DNA of 64,000 nucleotides from Geopseudomonas sagittaria (GTDB lineage: Bacteria > Pseudomonadota > Gammaproteobacteria > Pseudomonadales > Pseudomonadaceae). The DNA is taken from the NCBI RefSeq assembly GCF_900115715.1, contig NZ_FOXM01000017.1, positions 33,988-97,987 of the forward strand, written 5' to 3'. The number at the start of each line of letters is the position of its first letter. Within the stretch, counting starts at the first letter, position 1. This document shows positions 53,382-64,000 of this stretch, one piece after another. A model generated the notes under the pieces. The model was not told the DNA's origin. It made no database searches and was given only the letters and a program-made list of their open reading frames with translations. A program made the translations under genes and the position numbers.

Positions 53382-55904
53382 ATGGATACCCCCAGCCCCA
53401 CCCGCAGCCAGGACGCCGCCGCGCCGCTCAGCCTCGCCATCGACGGCATGACCTGCGCCTCCTGTGTCCGCCGCGTCGAGCGCGCGCTGCAGGCCGTGCC
53501 GGGGGTCAGCGCAGCGCACGTCAACCTGGCCACCGAGCGAGCGGAGGTTGCCTTCGCCGGTCCGCCGGATGTCCCCGCCGCCATCGCCGCGATCCACCAG
53601 GCCGGCTACGCGGTGGCCGAGGAAAGCCTCGACCTGAGCGTCGCCGGCATGACCTGCGCCTCCTGCGTCGGCCGCGTCGAGCGCGCCCTGGGCAAGGTGC
53701 CCGGGGTGCTCGCCGCCAGCGTCAACCTCGCCAGCGAACGCGCCCAGGTCCGCGTGCTGCGCGGCGTGGCGGCCGGCGAGCTGGTCCGCGCCATCGAGCG
53801 TGCCGGCTACGAGGCGCGTCTCGACAGCGGCGCGCGCAGCGCCGAGGACGCTGACGAGACGCGCCGCGCCGCCGAACGGGCCGCGCTCAAGCGCGCACTG
53901 GGCTGGGCCGCCGTCTTCACCCTGCCGGTGTTCCTGCTGGAGATGGGCGCCCACCTGATTCCCGCCCTGCACCACCTGATCCAGCACACCCTCGGCCAGC
54001 AGGCCAACTGGGTGGTGCAGGGCGTGCTGACCACGCTGGTGCTGTTCGGCCCCGGCCTGCGCTTCTTCCGCATCGGCGTCCCGGCCCTGCTGCGCGCCGT
54101 GCCGGACATGAACTCGCTGGTCGCGGTCGGCACCAGCGCCGCCTACCTCTATTCGCTGGTCGCCACCTTCGCCCCCGGCCTGTTGCCGGCCGGCACGGTC
54201 AATGTCTACTACGAGGCGGCGGCGGTGATCGTCACCCTGATCCTGCTCGGCCGCTTCCTCGAGGCGCGCGCCAAGGGGCGCACCTCGGAGGCGATCAGGC
54301 GCCTGATCGGCCTGCAGGCGAAGACCGCCCGCGTGCGCCGCTCCGGCCAGACGCTGGAAGTGGCCATCGAGGAGGTGCGCAGCGGCGAGCTGGTCGAGGT
54401 GCGCCCCGGCGAGCGCCTGCCGGTGGACGGCGAGGTGGTCGAAGGCAGCAGCTTCGTCGACGAGTCGATGATCAGCGGCGAACCGGTGCCGGTGGAAAAG
54501 TTTCCCGGCGTCGCCGTGGTCGGCGGCACCGTCAACCAGAACGGCGCGCTGACTCTGCGCGCCACCCGCATCGGCAGCGACACCGTGCTGGCGCAGATCA
54601 TCCGCATGGTCGAGCAGGCGCAGGGCGCCAAGCTGCCGATCCAGGCGCTGGTCGACCGGGTCACCCTGTGGTTCGTGCCGGCGGTGATGCTTGCCGCGCT
54701 GCTGACCTTCGCCGTGTGGATGGTCTTCGGCCCTCAGCCGGCTCTGACCTTCGCCCTGGTCAACGCGGTGGCCGTGCTGATCATCGCCTGCCCCTGCGCC
54801 ATGGGCCTGGCCACGCCGACCTCGATCATGGTCGGCACCGGCCGCGCCGCCGAGCTGGGCGTGCTGTTCCGCAAGGGCGAGGCGCTGCAGCTGCTCAAGG
54901 ACGCCCGGGTGGTGGCGGTGGACAAGACCGGCACGCTGACCCGCGGCAGGCCCGAACTGACCGACCTGCTCGTCGCGCCCGGCTTCGCGCGCGACATCGT
55001 GCTGGGCAAGGTGGCCGCCGTCGAAGACAAGTCGGAGCACCCCATCGCCCGCGCCATCGTCGCCGCGGCGCAGGCGCAAGGCCTCGCCCTCGGCCAGCTG
55101 GAGCACTTCGCGGCGGTCACCGGCTACGGCGTGCGCGCGACGGTGGACGGCACCCGCGTGGAGATCGGCGCCGACCGCTTCATGGCCCGGCTGGGCCTCG
55201 ATGTGGAAGTCTTCGCCGCCGACGCCCGGCGCCTCGGCGACGAGGCCAAGACCCCGCTGTACGCGGCCCTCGACGGTCGCCTGGCGGCCATGCTCGCGGT
55301 GGCCGACCCGATCAAGGACGGCACCCCGGCGGCGATCCGCGCCCTGCACGCGCTCGGCCTCAAGGTGGCGATGATCACCGGCGACAACCGCCGCACCGCC
55401 GAGGCCATCGCCCGCCAGTTGGGCATCGACGAGGTGGTCGCCGAGGTGCTGCCGGACGGCAAGGTGGCCGCGGTCGAACGTCTCAAGGCCGAGCATGGCC
55501 GCCTGGCCTACGTCGGCGACGGCATCAACGATGCACCGGCGCTGGCCGCCGCGGATGTCGGCCTGGCCATCGGTGGCGGCACCGACATCGCCATCGAGGC
55601 CGCCGACGTGGTGCTGATGTCCGGCGACCTGGGCGGCGTGCCCAACGCCATCGCCCTGTCCAAGGCGACCCTGGGCAACATCCGCCAGAACCTGTTCTGG
55701 GCCTTCGCCTACAACACCGCACTGATCCCGCTGGCCGCCGGCCTGCTCTACCCGCTCAACGGCATGCTGCTGTCGCCGATCTTCGCCGCCGGCGCCATGG
55801 CCCTGTCCAGCGTGTTCGTGCTCGGCAACGCCCTGCGCCTCAAGCGCTTCGTGGCGCCGTTTCGTCCCGCGCCTGCCGCCGAGTGCTCCACTGCGCCCGC
55901 CTGA
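53382..55904 (+). CDS. copA: copper-exporting P1B-type ATPase CopA
   Basis: 840-residue pump that exports Cu(I) from the cytoplasm. Two N-terminal heavy-metal domains each carry GMTCASC (C25/C28 and C92/C95). Eight membrane helices include the CPC motif (C470, P471, C472). The actuator domain has SGEPVPV, the phosphorylation site DKTGT has D514, and the hinge is [13 protein letters not shown] 53382 follows AGGAGG. No cueR gene is adjacent, so the regulator must be elsewhere. Confidence 0.95.
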   Translation: MDTPSPTRSQDAAAPLSLAIDGMTCASCVRRVERALQAVPGVSAAHVNLATERAEVAFAGPPDVPAAIAAIHQAGYAVAEESLDLSVAGMTCASCVGRVERALGKVPGVLAASVNLASERAQVRVLRGVAAGELVRAIERAGYEARLDSGARSAEDADETRRAAERAALKRALGWAAVFTLPVFLLEMGAHLIPALHHLIQHTLGQQANWVVQGVLTTLVLFGPGLRFFRIGVPALLRAVPDMNSLVAVGTSAAYLYSLVATFAPGLLPAGTVNVYYEAAAVIVTLILLGRFLEARAKGRTSEAIRRLIGLQAKTARVRRSGQTLEVAIEEVRSGELVEVRPGERLPVDGEVVEGSSFVDESMISGEPVPVEKFPGVAVVGGTVNQNGALTLRATRIGSDTVLAQIIRMVEQAQGAKLPIQALVDRVTLWFVPAVMLAALLTFAVWMVFGPQPALTFALVNAVAVLIIACPCAMGLATPTSIMVGTGRAAELGVLFRKGEALQLLKDARVVAVDKTGTLTRGRPELTDLLVAPGFARDIVLGKVAAVEDKSEHPIARAIVAAAQAQGLALGQLEHFAAVTGYGVRATVDGTRVEIGADRFMARLGLDVEVFAADARRLGDEAKTPLYAALDGRLAAMLAVADPIKDGTPAAIRALHALGLKVAMITGDNRRTAEAIARQLGIDEVVAEVLPDGKVAAVERLKAEHGRLAYVGDGINDAPALAAADVGLAIGGGTDIAIEAADVVLMSGDLGGVPNAIALSKATLGNIRQNLFWAFAYNTALIPLAAGLLYPLNGMLLSPIFAAGAMALSSVFVLGNALRLKRFVAPFRPAPAAECSTAPA

Positions 55905-56018
55905 GCCTCGCGCGCCACACGTCGCGCGGCTCACACCGGGGGATTGCGCGGGGCGTCGCGGCTGCGCTGGCAGGTGCCTGCTAAGATGAATTTCACTTCC
56001 TGCCACTGGATAGCCCCC

Positions 56019-56696
56019 ATGCGCCGCCTCACCGCCCTGTTCGCCGGTCTCCTGCTGACCGTCAATGCCTTCGCGCTTTCCCTCAGCGACCTCAGCCAGC
56101 AGGACGCCAGCGGCGGTCTCAAGGACGCCCTCAGTCAGGGCGCGAAGATCGCCGTGCAGCAGCTCGGCAAGCCTGGCGGCTTCAGCGACGACCCCGAGGT
56201 GCGCATCGGCCTGCCGGGCAACCTCGGCAAGGTTGCCCGCACCATGAAGATGATGGGCATGGGCGCTCAGGTCGAGCAGCTCGAACTGACCATGAACAAG
56301 GCCGCCGAGGCGGCGGTGCCGGAGGCGCAGGCGCTGCTGCTGGACGCGGTGAAGAAGATGACCATCAGCGACGCCAAGGGCATCCTCAGCGGCCCGCCGG
56401 ATGCGGCGACCCAGTACCTGAACCGCACCAGCCGCGAGCAGATCCGCGCGCGCTTCCTGCCCATCGTCAAGCAGGCCACCGACAAGGTCGGCCTGGCCCA
56501 GCAGTACAACGCCTTCGCCGGCACCGCCGCCAGCTTCGGCGTGGTCGACGCCAAGAGCGCCAACCTCGAAGGCTACGTAGCCGAGCAGGCGCTCGACGGC
56601 CTGTTCGAAGTGATCGCCAACCAGGAAGCCAGCATCCGCGAGAACCCGGCCGGCGCGGCAACCAGCCTGGCGAAGAAGGTGTTCGGCGTGCTCTGA
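56019..56696 (+). CDS. DUF4197 periplasmic protein
   Basis: 225-residue protein with a signal peptide (cleavage near residue 18, NAFALS) and a helical mature part with LKDALSQGAKIAV, the family opening, and EAQALLLDAVKKMTI. DUF4197 has no known function. ATG 56019 is at the signal peptide start; an in-frame ATG at 55986 is less likely. Confidence 0.87.
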   Translation: MRRLTALFAGLLLTVNAFALSLSDLSQQDASGGLKDALSQGAKIAVQQLGKPGGFSDDPEVRIGLPGNLGKVARTMKMMGMGAQVEQLELTMNKAAEAAVPEAQALLLDAVKKMTISDAKGILSGPPDAATQYLNRTSREQIRARFLPIVKQATDKVGLAQQYNAFAGTAASFGVVDAKSANLEGYVAEQALDGLFEVIANQEASIRENPAGAATSLAKKVFGVL

Positions 56697-56757
56697 ACCA
56701 ACCCGCCGCTCGGCAACCGCCCAGCGCGGATCGCTTCACGTCCACCTCTCCCGCCCA

Positions 56758-56792
56758 CAGCAGGAAGCCCGCCCCAAGCGGATTTCCTGCTG
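56758..56792. terminator. bipartite hairpin after the DUF4197 gene
   Basis: Outer arms CAGCAGGAA / TTCCTGCTG enclose inner arms CCGC / GCGG. It lies 62 bases past the stop and may terminate the transcript although only short T stretches follow. Confidence 0.5.
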
Positions 56793-56892
56793 TCTGACCC
56801 TTTGTCCTTCGCCATCCACCTCGACTACGCTTTGGTTGCGCCCCGCGCCAGATCCATGCCGCCCCAACCACGCCTTGCCAAGTGGATGAACC

Positions 56893-57771
56893 GTGTTGCC
56901 TGCATCGTCTGCGTCTCCCTGGATCCTCGCCTGCCTGCTGGCAACCCAAGCCGGCACGACCACCGCAGTACTGGCCGCGACGCCCGACGAGAGCGGTGCA
57001 CGAACCCTGGAAACGCCGAACTACTGGACCCGCGAGCGCAAGGCCAAGGCACTCAACCTGGGCATCGTCGGCGGTGTCACGGCCTACGGCTTCGCCACCT
57101 GGGACTGGGGAGAGTCCGAGTTCAGGAGCGAGAGTGAAGGCTGGTTCGGCCGCGACACCGACAGCGGCGGTGCCGACAAGCTCGGGCACGCCTACACGGG
57201 CGCGGTGACCACCGCGCTCGCCAGCAGCCTCTATCGCCACTGGGGCTACGACGAGGCCGAGGCGGCACGCTTCGGTGCGCTCAGTGGCCTGTTGCTGACC
57301 ACCTCGGTGGAAGTGGGCGACGGCTTCTCGCCCGACCACGGCTTCAGCTGGGAGGACCAGATCGCCAACATGGCCGGCGTCGGGCTGGAGTATCTGCGCC
57401 TGCGCAATCCCACATGGCGGGCACGCGTGCAGTTTCGCTGGGAGTACTTCCCCTCACCCGCAATGCGCCACGGCAAGCAGAACGACATCACCACCGACTA
57501 TTCCGGCTCACGCTGGATGCTCGCCTTTCCCCTGCGCGCCTGGGGCGTGCAGGACTCGACGCTCGGGCACTTCGATCTGCTGGTGGGTTACGGCACCCGC
57601 GGCTATGCCAAGGACGACCGGGAGTTCTTCGACGAAACCGAACGGCACCCCTTCATCGGCGTCGGCATCAACATCCCCTTGCTGCTCGATGTCCTGAGCG
57701 CCTCGCCCCGCACGCAACGCGTGTTCGAGTACCTGCAGATCCCCGGGACCGCCCTGCCCCTACCGCCGTAA
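56893..57771 (+). CDS. DUF2279 domain protein
   Basis: 292-residue exported protein starting at GTG 56893 with a signal peptide (about residues 1-28). GGADKLGHAYTGAVTTALA and DHGFSWEDQIANMAGV are the YfiM/DUF2279 signature. The family is predicted to sit in the outer membrane or periplasm; its role is unknown. The C-terminal third looks beta-rich and ends before a gene-free 88 bases. Confidence 0.8.
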   Translation: MLPASSASPWILACLLATQAGTTTAVLAATPDESGARTLETPNYWTRERKAKALNLGIVGGVTAYGFATWDWGESEFRSESEGWFGRDTDSGGADKLGHAYTGAVTTALASSLYRHWGYDEAEAARFGALSGLLLTTSVEVGDGFSPDHGFSWEDQIANMAGVGLEYLRLRNPTWRARVQFRWEYFPSPAMRHGKQNDITTDYSGSRWMLAFPLRAWGVQDSTLGHFDLLVGYGTRGYAKDDREFFDETERHPFIGVGINIPLLLDVLSASPRTQRVFEYLQIPGTALPLPP

Positions 57772-57859
57772 GGCCAGCACCTGGCTCAGCAGCCCCTCCC
57801 GCCCGCAGGTCGGCGAGCCTCAAGCGGCGCATCGCAACAGCTTCGCCGCTGCGTGCGGC

Positions 57860-58594
57860 TCAGCCCTGCTGCGGGCAAGCCGGGCGAAGCCGACCGGCTG
57901 GACGCGCGCCATCCCCCGCCGCGTCCCAGCAGGTCGGCGCGCCGATATGGCCGGTCTTCACGTAGAGCAAGGCGCCTTCGGCGGAATGGCGGCGGTAGCG
58001 GCTGCCGCGCGGGTTGCGCAGCCAGGTGCCGGCCGGATAGTCGCCGGCCTCGTCGCTCAGCCCGCCTTCCAGCACGAACAGCTCCTCGCCGCCCGGAAAA
58101 CTCTGCGCCTGACAGCGGGTGCCCGGCTGCAGCCGCAGCAGCGCCACCTGCTCGCTGCCGTGTTCGTGCAACGACAGCAGCGCCAGTCCCTCGACCTCGC
58201 CGGCGGAATGCCAGGGCAGGCGCCTGGTATCCAGACGCAGCTCGGTATGGTCGTCGGGGGCGAACTGCCAGAGCTTGACCAGCAGGGTGCAGCCCTCGGC
58301 CGAGCCCGGAGTGTGCCGGCTGCCCGGCGGATTGCGCAGGTAGCTGCCGGCCGGATAGTCGCCGGACTCGTCGCTGAACACGCCGTCCAGCACCAGGATT
58401 TCCTCGCCACCGCCGTGCACATGTTCGGGAAAACTACTGCCGGGGATGAACCGCACCAGGCTGGTGGCGCGCGCCACCTCGTCACCGACACGGTCCAGCG
58501 GGATACGCTGCACGCCCGGCTGCGGCGAGTCCTGCCAACGCGCAGTGGCGGTGTGCAGCACCACACGCTGTTCGAAATCGGCATTCAGATTCAT
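57860..58594 (-). CDS. double-cupin ChrR-like protein
   Basis: 244-residue protein with two cupin domains like the metal-binding domain of the anti-sigma factor ChrR. Cupin 1 keeps the ligand set (H58, H60, E64, H94: SFPEHVHGGGEE). Cupin 2 aligns but has Q162/Q164 in place of the histidines and Y200 for the last, so it is probably metal-free. No zinc anti-sigma domain and no sigma gene is attached, so it is not an obvious regulator. GAGGTGG precedes ATG 58594. Function unknown, perhaps an enzyme or redox sensor. Confidence 0.82.
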   Translation of the reverse strand: MNLNADFEQRVVLHTATARWQDSPQPGVQRIPLDRVGDEVARATSLVRFIPGSSFPEHVHGGGEEILVLDGVFSDESGDYPAGSYLRNPPGSRHTPGSAEGCTLLVKLWQFAPDDHTELRLDTRRLPWHSAGEVEGLALLSLHEHGSEQVALLRLQPGTRCQAQSFPGGEELFVLEGGLSDEAGDYPAGTWLRNPRGSRYRRHSAEGALLYVKTGHIGAPTCWDAAGDGARPAGRLRPACPQQG

Positions 58595-58816
58595 CGTACC
58601 CACCTCACCCACCACATCAAGGGCAATGTCCGCGCGCACCGTGCGCCGGCATGGGAAGCACATCATACGTCCGCCATCGTTTGCCGGCGACCACCGCTCG
58701 GCCCCGCGCCCGCCGCCGCGGTCTAGACTGGATAGGTTACAAAACCAGCAGCGCGGGGCCCACACCATGCAGCAGATCCCATCCTGTGCGACGTCGTCGG
58801 CGTGGCGAACCCGCGC

Positions 58817-59251
58817 ATGATCCATCCGGCTCGTATCCTCACCATCGGCATCGACCGGCCGCTGCGCCAGGTGGCGGACTTCCTCGCCGAGCCGCACAAC
58901 TTCCCGCGCTGGGCCAGTGGCCTGGCCAGCGGCCTGACGCCGCGAGCGGACAGCGCCCTCGGCGCCGCGGACGGCAGCGAATGGCTGGCCGCGACGCCCC
59001 AGGGGCCGCTGCTGATCCGCTTCAGCCCGGCCAATACCTACGGCGTCGCCGATCACTGGGTCCAGCTGGACGATGGCCGTGTCATCTATGTGCCCTTGCG
59101 CGTGGTGGCCAACGGTGACGGCTGCGAGGTGTCGCTCACCCTGTTCCGCCAGCCGGACATGGACGAGGCACGCTTCGCCGCCGACGGCGACTGGGTCATG
59201 CGCGACCTGCAGGCGCTGCGCCGGTTGCTGGAGAGCGATAAACAAGCCTGA
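58817..59251 (+). CDS. SRPBCC family protein
   Basis: 144-residue START/Bet v1-like fold protein, with the family opening RILTIGIDRPLRQVADFLAEPHNFPRWASGL. Such proteins bind hydrophobic ligands or lipids; the substrate is unknown. ATG 58817 is chosen because similarity starts there; GTG 58802 is an alternative, and no good ribosome site is seen for either. It is divergent from the double-cupin gene and converges on eutC. Confidence 0.75.
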   Translation: MIHPARILTIGIDRPLRQVADFLAEPHNFPRWASGLASGLTPRADSALGAADGSEWLAATPQGPLLIRFSPANTYGVADHWVQLDDGRVIYVPLRVVANGDGCEVSLTLFRQPDMDEARFAADGDWVMRDLQALRRLLESDKQA

Positions 59252-59261
59252 AGGGCGCTGC

Positions 59262-60071
59262 TCAGCGCCCGCCTTCCAGCAGGAAATTGCCCTTGCCGCC
59301 GCCGTCCAGGCTCGGCACCTCGGCCTCGTCCTTGAGGTCCACCCCCGACAGCTGGCGGCGGCAGGCTTCGCGCATCAGGTACAGCAGGCGGAAGGCGGCC
59401 ATGCCGTAGCTGAGGCCTTCCAGGCGCACGTTGGAGATGCAGTTGCGGTAGGCGTCGGTCAGGCCGACCTTCGGCCCCCAGGTGAAGTACAGACCGAGGC
59501 TGTCCGGCGAGCTGAGGCCGGGGCGCTCGCCGATCAGGATCACCGTCATCTTCGCGCCGAGCAGCTCGCCCACCTCGTCGGCCACCGCCACCCGGCCCTG
59601 TTCGACCAGGCTCACCGGCGCCAGCGTCCAGCCTTCGGCCTGCACCTGCTCAAGCAGGCGGTCGAGAAACGGCAGGCTGTGGCGCTGCACCGCCAGCGCG
59701 GACAGGCCGTCGGCGATGACGATGGCCAGATCGCAGCCGCCGCCGTGCGTGGCCGCATGCTCGCGCAGGAGCTGCGCGGAGTCGGCGTGCAGGCGCCGAC
59801 CGAGGTCGGGGCGCTGCAGGTAGGTGTCGCGGTCCCTGGCGGCGCTGCGCAGGTGCAGGCAGTCGAAACCGAGCGAGCCGAGCGATTCGGCCAGCGCCGC
59901 GACGTCGAGCGGGGTATGCACGGCGTCGCGGGCCTGGGCGTGGGCGAACTGGAAATCGAGCTGCGCGGCAGTCGGCAGGCTGGTGCCGGCGCGGCCGAGG
60001 GCGATGCGCGCCGGGGTCAGGCCACGCAGCTGCTGCCAGGGGTTCTCGGTGGCGGGGGATTTGTCGGACAT
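59262..60071 (-). CDS. eutC: ethanolamine ammonia-lyase, small subunit
   Basis: 269-residue EutC, partner of EutB in the adenosylcobalamin enzyme that splits ethanolamine to acetaldehyde and ammonia. It has [49 protein letters not shown] and [13 protein letters not shown]. It lies 21 bases after eutB on the same strand. Confidence 0.96.
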   Translation of the reverse strand: MSDKSPATENPWQQLRGLTPARIALGRAGTSLPTAAQLDFQFAHAQARDAVHTPLDVAALAESLGSLGFDCLHLRSAARDRDTYLQRPDLGRRLHADSAQLLREHAATHGGGCDLAIVIADGLSALAVQRHSLPFLDRLLEQVQAEGWTLAPVSLVEQGRVAVADEVGELLGAKMTVILIGERPGLSSPDSLGLYFTWGPKVGLTDAYRNCISNVRLEGLSYGMAAFRLLYLMREACRRQLSGVDLKDEAEVPSLDGGGKGNFLLEGGR

Positions 60072-60092
60072 CGGTGACCTCGCAATCGGTGG

Positions 60093-61487
60093 TTACGACA
60101 ACTGCGCCAGCGCCTGGCGGAACGCCGGCGGCAGCTCGTCGCCCAGGCGCACACGGCCGCCCTGCTGGTGCAGGATGCCCATGCGCGCCAGCCAGTCCTC
60201 GAACTCCGGCGCGGCGCGCAGGCCGAGCACCTGGCGGGCGTACAGCGCATCGTGGAACGAGGTGGTCTGGTAGTTGAGCATCACGTCGTCGGAGCCGGGG
60301 ATGCCCATGATGAAGTTGATCCCCGCCGCGCCGAGCAGGGTCAGCAGCATGTCCATGTCGTCCTGGTCGGCCTCGGCATGGTTGGTGTAGCAGATGTCGC
60401 AGCCCATCGGCACGCCGAGCAGCTTGCCGCAGAAGTGGTCCTCGAGACCGGCGCGGATGATCTGCTTGCCGTTGTACAGGTACTCCGGGCCGATGAAGCC
60501 GACCACGGTGTTGACCAGGAACGGCTTGAAGTGGCGGGCCACCGCGTAGGCGCGGGTCTCGCAGGTCTGCTGGTCGACGCCGTGGTGGGCGTTGGCCGAC
60601 AGCGCGCTGCCCTGGCCGGTCTCGAAGTACATCAGGTTGTTGCCGAGGGTGCCGCGCTTGAGGCTGAGGCCGGCCTCGTAGCCTTCCTGCAGCACCTTGA
60701 GGTTGATGCCGAAGCTGGCGTTGGCCGCCTCGGTGCCGGCGATCGACTGGAACACCAGGTCGAGCGGCGCGCCGCGCTCGATGGCGGCGATCGAGCTGGT
60801 GACGTGGGTCAGCACGCAGGACTGGGTGGGGATCTCGTAGCGCTGGATCACCGCATCGAGCATCTCCAGCAGGGTGCAGATCGAGCCCATGCTGTCGGTG
60901 GCCGGGTTGATGCCGATCATCGCGTCGCCGTTGCCGTAGAGCAGGCCGTCGAGGGTGCTGGCGGCGATGCCGGCCGGATCGTCGGTCGGGTGGTTGGGCT
61001 GCAGGCGGGTCGACATGCGCCCGCGCAGGCCCAGGGTGTTGCGAAAGCGGGTGACCACGCGGATCTTCTGCGCCACCAGGATCAGGTCCTGCACGCGCAT
61101 GATCTTCGATACCGCGGCGGCCATCTCCGGGGTCAGGCCGGGGGCAAGGGCGGCCAGTGCCGCCTCGTCGGCCGCATCGCCGAGCAGCCAGTCGCGCAGG
61201 CCGCCGACGGTGAGGTGGCTGACCGGGGCGAAGGCCAGGGCGTCGTGGCTGTCGATGATAAGCCGGGTGACCTCGTCCTCTTCGTAGGGAATCAGCGCCT
61301 CGATGAGGAAGTGCTTGAGCGGCACCTCGGCCAGCGCCATCTGCGCCGCCACCCGCTCGGCGGCGCTGCCCGCGGCGACCCCGGCCAGGTAGTCGCCGGA
61401 GCGCGCCGGGGTGGCCTTGGCCATCAGCTCGCGCAGGCTGTCGAAGCGCCAGGTCTGGCCGCCGACGGTGTGGACGAATTGAGCCAT
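60093..61487 (-). CDS. eutB: ethanolamine ammonia-lyase, large subunit
   Basis: 464-residue TIM-barrel subunit that holds the active site and binds B12. It has the family sequences TRLQPNHPTDDPAG, LLYGNGDAMIGINPATDS, FETGQGSALSANAHHGVDQQ and GMGCDICYTNH-type CDICYTNHAEADQDDMD. Length is normal. It lies 55 bases after the permease. No eut microcompartment genes are present. Confidence 0.96.
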   Translation of the reverse strand: MAQFVHTVGGQTWRFDSLRELMAKATPARSGDYLAGVAAGSAAERVAAQMALAEVPLKHFLIEALIPYEEDEVTRLIIDSHDALAFAPVSHLTVGGLRDWLLGDAADEAALAALAPGLTPEMAAAVSKIMRVQDLILVAQKIRVVTRFRNTLGLRGRMSTRLQPNHPTDDPAGIAASTLDGLLYGNGDAMIGINPATDSMGSICTLLEMLDAVIQRYEIPTQSCVLTHVTSSIAAIERGAPLDLVFQSIAGTEAANASFGINLKVLQEGYEAGLSLKRGTLGNNLMYFETGQGSALSANAHHGVDQQTCETRAYAVARHFKPFLVNTVVGFIGPEYLYNGKQIIRAGLEDHFCGKLLGVPMGCDICYTNHAEADQDDMDMLLTLLGAAGINFIMGIPGSDDVMLNYQTTSFHDALYARQVLGLRAAPEFEDWLARMGILHQQGGRVRLGDELPPAFRQALAQLS

Positions 61488-61542
61488 CTGTTCGTTCTCC
61501 TCGCGGCGACCGCCGGCTGGCGGCCGCCGTCTCCTTCAAGCG

Positions 61543-62991
61543 TTAGCGCAGGGCTTTCTCGGCGGCCTGGATCGCCGCGAACTCTTCCTCGGGCGTGCCG
61601 GACACCAGGTGGTGGCGGCTGTACAGGGCGAAGTAGGCGATGAACAAGGCATAGATCGCCGCGGCGCCGATCACCACCCGCGGGTCGACCAGGAAGCCGG
61701 CGACCAGCGCCACCGCCGCCAGCAGCATGGCCACCGACGAGGTGACGATGCCGCCGGGGGTGCGGTACGGACGCGGCATCTCCGGACGACGCAGGCGCAG
61801 GGTGATGTGTGCGGCCATCATCAGCACGTAGGACAGGGTCGCGCCGAACACCGCCACCAGGATCAGCAGGTCGCCCTGGCCGGTCAGCGACAGGCCGAAG
61901 CCGACGATCCCCGGCACCACCAGCGCAGCCACCGGCGCCTTGTTGCGGTTAGTCACCGACAGGCCGCGCGGCAGGTAGCCGGCGCGCGACAGGGCGAAGA
62001 TCTGCCGCGAATAGGCGTAGATGATCGAGAAGAAGCTGGCGATCAGCCCGGCCAGACCGACCAGGTTGACGAACTGGCTCATCCAGGTCGAACCCTGGTA
62101 GGCCGCCTCCAGCGCCTCGACCAGCGGGTTGCCGGAGCCCATCAGCGCCTTGGCGCCGGCGGCACCGGGTCCGACCAGCAGGATCAGGCTGGCGAAGGCC
62201 AGCAGCACCAGCATGGCGCCGATCAGCCCGCGCGGCAGGTCGCGCTTGGGATTCTTGGTTTCCTCGGCGGCCAGCGGCACGCCCTCGACGGCGAGGAAGA
62301 ACCACATGGCGTAGGGAATCGCCGCCCAGATGCCGACGTAGCCGAACGGCAGGAAGGCGCTGGCGCCGGCGGCCTCGCCGACCGGGATGTCGAACAGGTT
62401 GGCGGCGTCGAAGTGCGGCACCATCGCGACGATGAACACGCCGAGGGCGATGGCCGCCACCGCGGTGATGGCGAACATCAGCTTGAGCGCCTCGCCGGCA
62501 CCGAGCACATGGATGCCGATGAACACCACGTAGAAGGCCAGGTAGATCATCCAGCCGCCGACGCCGAACAGCGACTCGCAGTAGGCGCCGATGAAGCAGG
62601 CGATGGCCGCCGGGGCGATGGCGTACTCGATGAGGATCGCCGTGCCGGTGAGGAAACCGCCCCACGGGCCGAAGGCGGTGCGGGTGAAGCCGTAGCCGCC
62701 ACCGGCGGTGGGGATCATCGACGACAGTTCGGCCAGCGAGAAGCACTTGCACAGGTACATGGTGGCCATCAGCAGGGTGGCGACGAACATGCCGCCCCAG
62801 CCGCCCTGGGCCAGGCCGAAGTTCCAGCCGGCGTAGTCGCCGGAGATCACGTAGGCGACGCCGAGGCCGATCAGCAGCACCCAGCCGGCCGCGCCCTGCT
62901 TGAGCTGACGGTGGGCGAAGTAGTCGGCATCGACGCTTTCCGTTTCCACGCCCTGGGCGTGGGAAACGATGTGGGATTGTTGTGTGGACAT
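61543..62991 (-). CDS. eat: ethanolamine permease, APC family
   Basis: 482-residue transporter with about 12 helices. DAYFAHRQLKQGAAGWVLL-type start (ADYFAHRQLKQG) and VISGDYAGWNFGLAQGGWGG match the ethanolamine permeases. Start ATG 62991; an ATG 33 bases upstream is possible. It precedes eutBC in the same operon, and imports their substrate. Confidence 0.92.
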   Translation of the reverse strand: MSTQQSHIVSHAQGVETESVDADYFAHRQLKQGAAGWVLLIGLGVAYVISGDYAGWNFGLAQGGWGGMFVATLLMATMYLCKCFSLAELSSMIPTAGGGYGFTRTAFGPWGGFLTGTAILIEYAIAPAAIACFIGAYCESLFGVGGWMIYLAFYVVFIGIHVLGAGEALKLMFAITAVAAIALGVFIVAMVPHFDAANLFDIPVGEAAGASAFLPFGYVGIWAAIPYAMWFFLAVEGVPLAAEETKNPKRDLPRGLIGAMLVLLAFASLILLVGPGAAGAKALMGSGNPLVEALEAAYQGSTWMSQFVNLVGLAGLIASFFSIIYAYSRQIFALSRAGYLPRGLSVTNRNKAPVAALVVPGIVGFGLSLTGQGDLLILVAVFGATLSYVLMMAAHITLRLRRPEMPRPYRTPGGIVTSSVAMLLAAVALVAGFLVDPRVVIGAAAIYALFIAYFALYSRHHLVSGTPEEEFAAIQAAEKALR

Positions 62992-63065
62992 GCGCAAGGC
63001 CCCTTTCCCCGCCCAGCCTGCCAACGCAGACCGGGCGTCATGTGGATGGAATCATTTATGGCAGA

Positions 63066-64000
<935 letters not shown>

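Noticed and set aside
53208..56006. A 932-codon minus-strand frame opposite copA
   Set aside because: Antisense shadow of a clear copper ATPase with all catalytic motifs on the plus strand.

Overview
The window reads as one contiguous stretch of a Pseudomonadaceae chromosome (Pseudomonas sensu lato). The coding DNA is high in G+C with strong G/C third-position bias. The proteins closely resemble Pseudomonas families, and from about 10 to 51 kb the gene order follows, from memory, the P. aeruginosa block PA0744-PA0783: putP-putA, a zinc-type TonB receptor, a second Lon, pdxJ-recO-era-rnc-DUF4845-lepB-lepA, mucD-mucC-mucA-algU, nadB, ygfX-sdhE, ygfZ, tctED, opdH, tctCBA, abrB, ung, and enoyl-CoA hydratase genes. 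No phage, integrase, insertion sequence or CRISPR array is visible. I see housekeeping and accessory loci, not an obvious new defence or mobile system.

Layout. 0.3-5.2 kb: a bifunctional penicillin-binding protein tightly coupled to a lipoprotein gamma-glutamyltransferase. 5.7 kb: a cold-shock protein behind an AT-rich leader. 6.1-9.6 kb: a Ser/Thr signalling module (PP2C phosphatase, transmembrane kinase, double-FHA protein). 9.8-16 kb: a VF530 protein and the divergent putP/putA pair, whose intergenic region carries four copies of a GGTTGCACC motif placed symmetrically on both promoters. 16-20.7 kb: a zinc-type TonB receptor with a Zur-box-like site and a Lon-2 protease with a near-perfect heat-shock promoter. 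20.9-31 kb: a lipoprotein, cmoAB, pdxJ-recO-era-rnc-DUF4845-lepB-lepA and mucD. 31-33 kb: mucC, mucA and algU, with mucB absent. 33-45 kb: nadB, sdhE-ygfX, ygfZ, and a tricarboxylate sensing and uptake unit (TctD/TctE, OpdH, TctCBA) followed by an AbrB-family protein. 44-51 kb: a DUF6279 lipoprotein, ung, two tandem periplasmic binding proteins without transporter genes, and two crotonase-family enzymes. 51-59 kb: twin tiny lipoproteins, an RsuA-type pseudouridine synthase, tRNA-Gly(CCC), a truncated haemoglobin, a copper ATPase behind a CueR-type promoter, a DUF4197 and a DUF2279 protein, a double cupin and an SRPBCC protein. 59-64 kb: ethanolamine catabolism (eutC, eutB, permease, and an aldehyde dehydrogenase cut by the window edge).

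How the genes work together. PutP imports proline and PutA oxidises it to glutamate; PutA probably represses both genes. TctD/TctE probably controls OpdH and TctCBA, which carry citrate-type acids across both membranes. AlgU, MucA, MucC and MucD form an envelope-stress circuit, here without MucB. The permease, EutBC and the aldehyde dehydrogenase convert ethanolamine to ammonia and acetate without a microcompartment. The regulatory sites (PutA operators, Zur box, RpoH promoter, CueR operator, AlgU promoters) were found by eye and are motif-level inferences.
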